A stretch of DNA of 64,000 bases, taken from Ammoniphilus sp. CFH 90114. Lineage in GTDB: Bacteria > Bacillota > Bacilli > Aneurinibacillales > RAOX-1. Positions 62,603 through 64,000 of the stretch are shown here, piece after piece; position 1 is the stretch's first letter; each line of letters starts with the position of its first letter. A model generated the notes under the pieces. It was not told where the DNA came from, did no database searches, and worked only from the letters and a program-made list of their open reading frames with translations. The DNA lies in contig NZ_SDLI01000012.1 in the NCBI RefSeq assembly GCF_004123195.1, forward strand, positions 47,982-111,981, written 5' to 3'. The position numbers were made by a program, and so were the translations under genes.

Positions 62603-63824
62603 GCTGCAGCGTATGAAGTCGCATCTAACCCAAGAAGCTCGAAGGCAGCCGGTCCCAGCTCCCCCTCCTTCCCCTGTCTTGGATATTCCCTTTCAGTCAG
62701 CATGGGGGGAACTGCAGGCGAAGCCCTTCTTCTACGAGGATGAATATGTGATGGTCCGTGAAATCAGTTATCCGCTGAAGCATCAACATGGACGATACAC
62801 GTTTGAACAGCTCCTCGAACTAGTCGAACGCTGGAATCAAACGACAGGCAATCACCCCCTCTCTGCCGGGGGGACCCAAGCAAGTGAATTACTCTTCTTC
62901 GACACCGAAACGACGGGGCTTCATGGCGGTGCGGGGAACGCGATCTTTCTTTTAGGATATGCCCGAGTGCTTCGTGAAGAAGTGAGGGTGAAGCAGTTTT
63001 TCCTTCCTGATCCTAACGAGGAAGTCGCTTTTTATCAAGGATTCCTTGACGATGTCAAAGAGTTGAAGAATCTCGTTACTTATAATGGGAAAGCCTTCGA
63101 TTGGCCTCAAGTGAAGACGAGACATACCTTACTGAGGGATCTTGTCCCTCGCCTTCCCTTGTTCGGACATTATGATTTGCTTCATGGCGCGAGAAGGCTA
63201 TGGAAGGATGAGCTGGAATCCTGCCGTTTATCAGTGATCGAACAAGAAATTTTACAGGTGAAGCGCCACGAGGACACGCCAGGTTATATGGCTCCCCTTC
63301 TCTACTTCGATTTTCTGCGAGATAAGAATCCTGAAACAATTAAGGGAGTGCTTCATCATAACGAATGGGATGTGCTGTCATTAATTACGCTCTATATTCA
63401 CATTTCTTCCCTTCTATTGGATGAAGGCTCCCTCACTTGTTCCACCCAGGAGATGTATCAAATTGGACGATGGTATGAACAAGTCGGAGACTTTGACCGA
63501 GCTTTCTACTTCTATCAACTGGCTCAAGAATGGCTGCCAGCGAAGATAGCCTTAGCTTCCCTTTACAAGCGGGTGAAATCTTGGGATATGGCCATTCGGC
63601 TTTGGGAGGAAATCGCAGGTCGCGAATCCCCGTTCTTAGCCGAAGTATATACGCAGCTAGCAAAGGCATATGAACATCATGAGAAAGACTATGAGAAAGC
63701 TTTATTCTACGCCGATAAGGCCTATGCAAGCTGGAAGCTACTTAAGGGCAAGAAAATGAAAGAAAAAGCGGATTACGTGAAGCGAATCGAGCGTTTAGAG
63801 AGAAAATGTTTGATGATGGGATAG
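62586..63824 (+). CDS. mrfB: Exonuclease of mitomycin repair (MrfB/YprB)
   Basis: A 412-residue protein. The start is TTG at 62586 with GGGGG ten bases upstream; its first 17 bases overlap the mrfA end, suggesting coupling. The exonuclease domain has LLFFDTETTGLHGG (Asp106, Glu108), YNGKAFDWPQ (Asp172), and HHNEWDVLSLI, which supply the DEDD acids. The C-terminal part from about residue 285 has helical TPR-like repeats (QEMYQIGRWYEQVGDFDRAF, ends given). MrfA unwinds and MrfB degrades damaged DNA. Confidence 0.92.
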   Translation: MSLKNKLQRMKSHLTQEARRQPVPAPPPSPVLDIPFQSAWGELQAKPFFYEDEYVMVREISYPLKHQHGRYTFEQLLELVERWNQTTGNHPLSAGGTQASELLFFDTETTGLHGGAGNAIFLLGYARVLREEVRVKQFFLPDPNEEVAFYQGFLDDVKELKNLVTYNGKAFDWPQVKTRHTLLRDLVPRLPLFGHYDLLHGARRLWKDELESCRLSVIEQEILQVKRHEDTPGYMAPLLYFDFLRDKNPETIKGVLHHNEWDVLSLITLYIHISSLLLDEGSLTCSTQEMYQIGRWYEQVGDFDRAFYFYQLAQEWLPAKIALASLYKRVKSWDMAIRLWEEIAGRESPFLAEVYTQLAKAYEHHEKDYEKALFYADKAYASWKLLKGKKMKEKADYVKRIERLERKCLMMG

Positions 63825-63916
63825 AAGAAGGTTGGATGGTTTGGTTGGTTGGGGAGTTTTTTGAGTTTTAGTCGTTTTGAGCTCCATTTTTATCACTTTA
63901 TGATAAATATAGGCCT
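63825..63916. other. Gap after mrfB
   Basis: Contains low-complexity TTGG/TTTT runs and no gene with a start signal. The terminator of mrfAB begins at about 63917. Confidence 0.5.
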
Positions 63917-63966
63917 GAATGGGCAGAAGAGTTTACTCTCCTGCCCATTCGAAGGTCTTTTTTTGT
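63917..63966 (+). terminator. Terminator of mrfAB
   Basis: GAATGGGCAGAAGAG pairs with CTCCTGCCCATTC (arms about 63917-63931 and 63938-63950, one bulge), followed by GAAGGTC and a run of seven T. The last 34 bases of the window hold nothing recognisable. Confidence 0.85.
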
Positions 63967-64000
63967 GTGAATTCGGCTTAGCCCCCTAAGTTTGGACACT

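Overview
The window looks like a chromosomal segment of an aerobic, endospore-forming Bacillales bacterium of moderate GC content. Spore genes (cwlJ-gerQ, a YhcN/YlaJ-type lipoprotein, a KinD-like sporulation kinase beside a Spo0E-type phosphatase), Gram-positive ribosome binding sites and Bacillus-type pairs (ecsAB, mntABCD, mrfAB) support this. The methylmalonyl-CoA mutase operon and overall gene mix would fit the Brevibacillus/Ammoniphilus/Paenibacillaceae side of the order, but the exact genus is a guess. No rRNA, tRNA, IS element, prophage or CRISPR array was seen. Most genes lie on the minus strand in short operons closed by clear intrinsic terminators.

Layout. 0-6.6 kb: YugP-type protease, MerR regulator, spore lipoprotein, cwlJ-gerQ, an alpha/beta hydrolase with a small downstream ORF, purU, and a lytic transglycosylase without a signal peptide. 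6.6-12.4 kb: endonuclease IV with an extra C-terminal segment, a DUF3892 protein, the queDEC operon behind a probable preQ1-controlled attenuator, an old yellow enzyme and a D-threonine-aldolase-like enzyme. 12.5-28.8 kb: two orphan histidine kinases, 3-hydroxyisobutyryl-CoA hydrolase with a DMT exporter and a DUF1499 protein, serC, mntABCD with a DtxR/MntR-like operator, mccAB, and a Spo0E-type phosphatase. 28.8-36 kb: asnB, DUF2536-ecsA-ecsB, an auxin-efflux-type carrier, fxsA, and a lone SIR2-domain protein in an AT-rich pocket. 36-41.6 kb: thiC behind a TPP riboswitch, a glutaredoxin-thioredoxin reductase fusion with a PerR-like box, a TRIC-family channel and small proteins. 41.7-47.7 kb: a heterodimeric multidrug ABC exporter, a DUF2515 protein and an HD-GYP protein. 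47.8-58 kb: a TetR-headed propionyl-CoA carboxylase/methylmalonyl-CoA mutase operon. 58-64 kb: ilvA, a Cof-type phosphatase, and mrfAB (mitomycin repair) behind a LexA-like box.

How the genes fit together. The carboxylase/mutase operon would turn propionyl-CoA into succinyl-CoA. 3-Hydroxyisobutyryl-CoA hydrolase (valine breakdown) is one likely feeder, and mccAB (reverse transsulfuration, giving 2-oxobutyrate) and ilvA (2-oxobutyrate from threonine) could contribute. No methylmalonyl-CoA epimerase gene is present here. Redox and metal control appear in the Grx-TrxR fusion with its PerR-like box and in mntABCD with its operator. Sporulation entry is represented by a KinD-like kinase and a Spo0E-like phosphatase two genes apart.

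The observations I would follow first are a second biotin-carrier-like protein with an altered biotinylation motif, the LexA-like box in the mrfA promoter, the PerR-like box in the Grx-TrxR promoter, the preQ1-type attenuator of queDEC, and the isolated SIR2 protein whose best ribosome binding site does not serve a standard start codon. I found no clear new multi-gene system. The SIR2 protein with its divergent 47-residue membrane protein is the most speculative candidate. All calls come from reading sequence; no database search was run.
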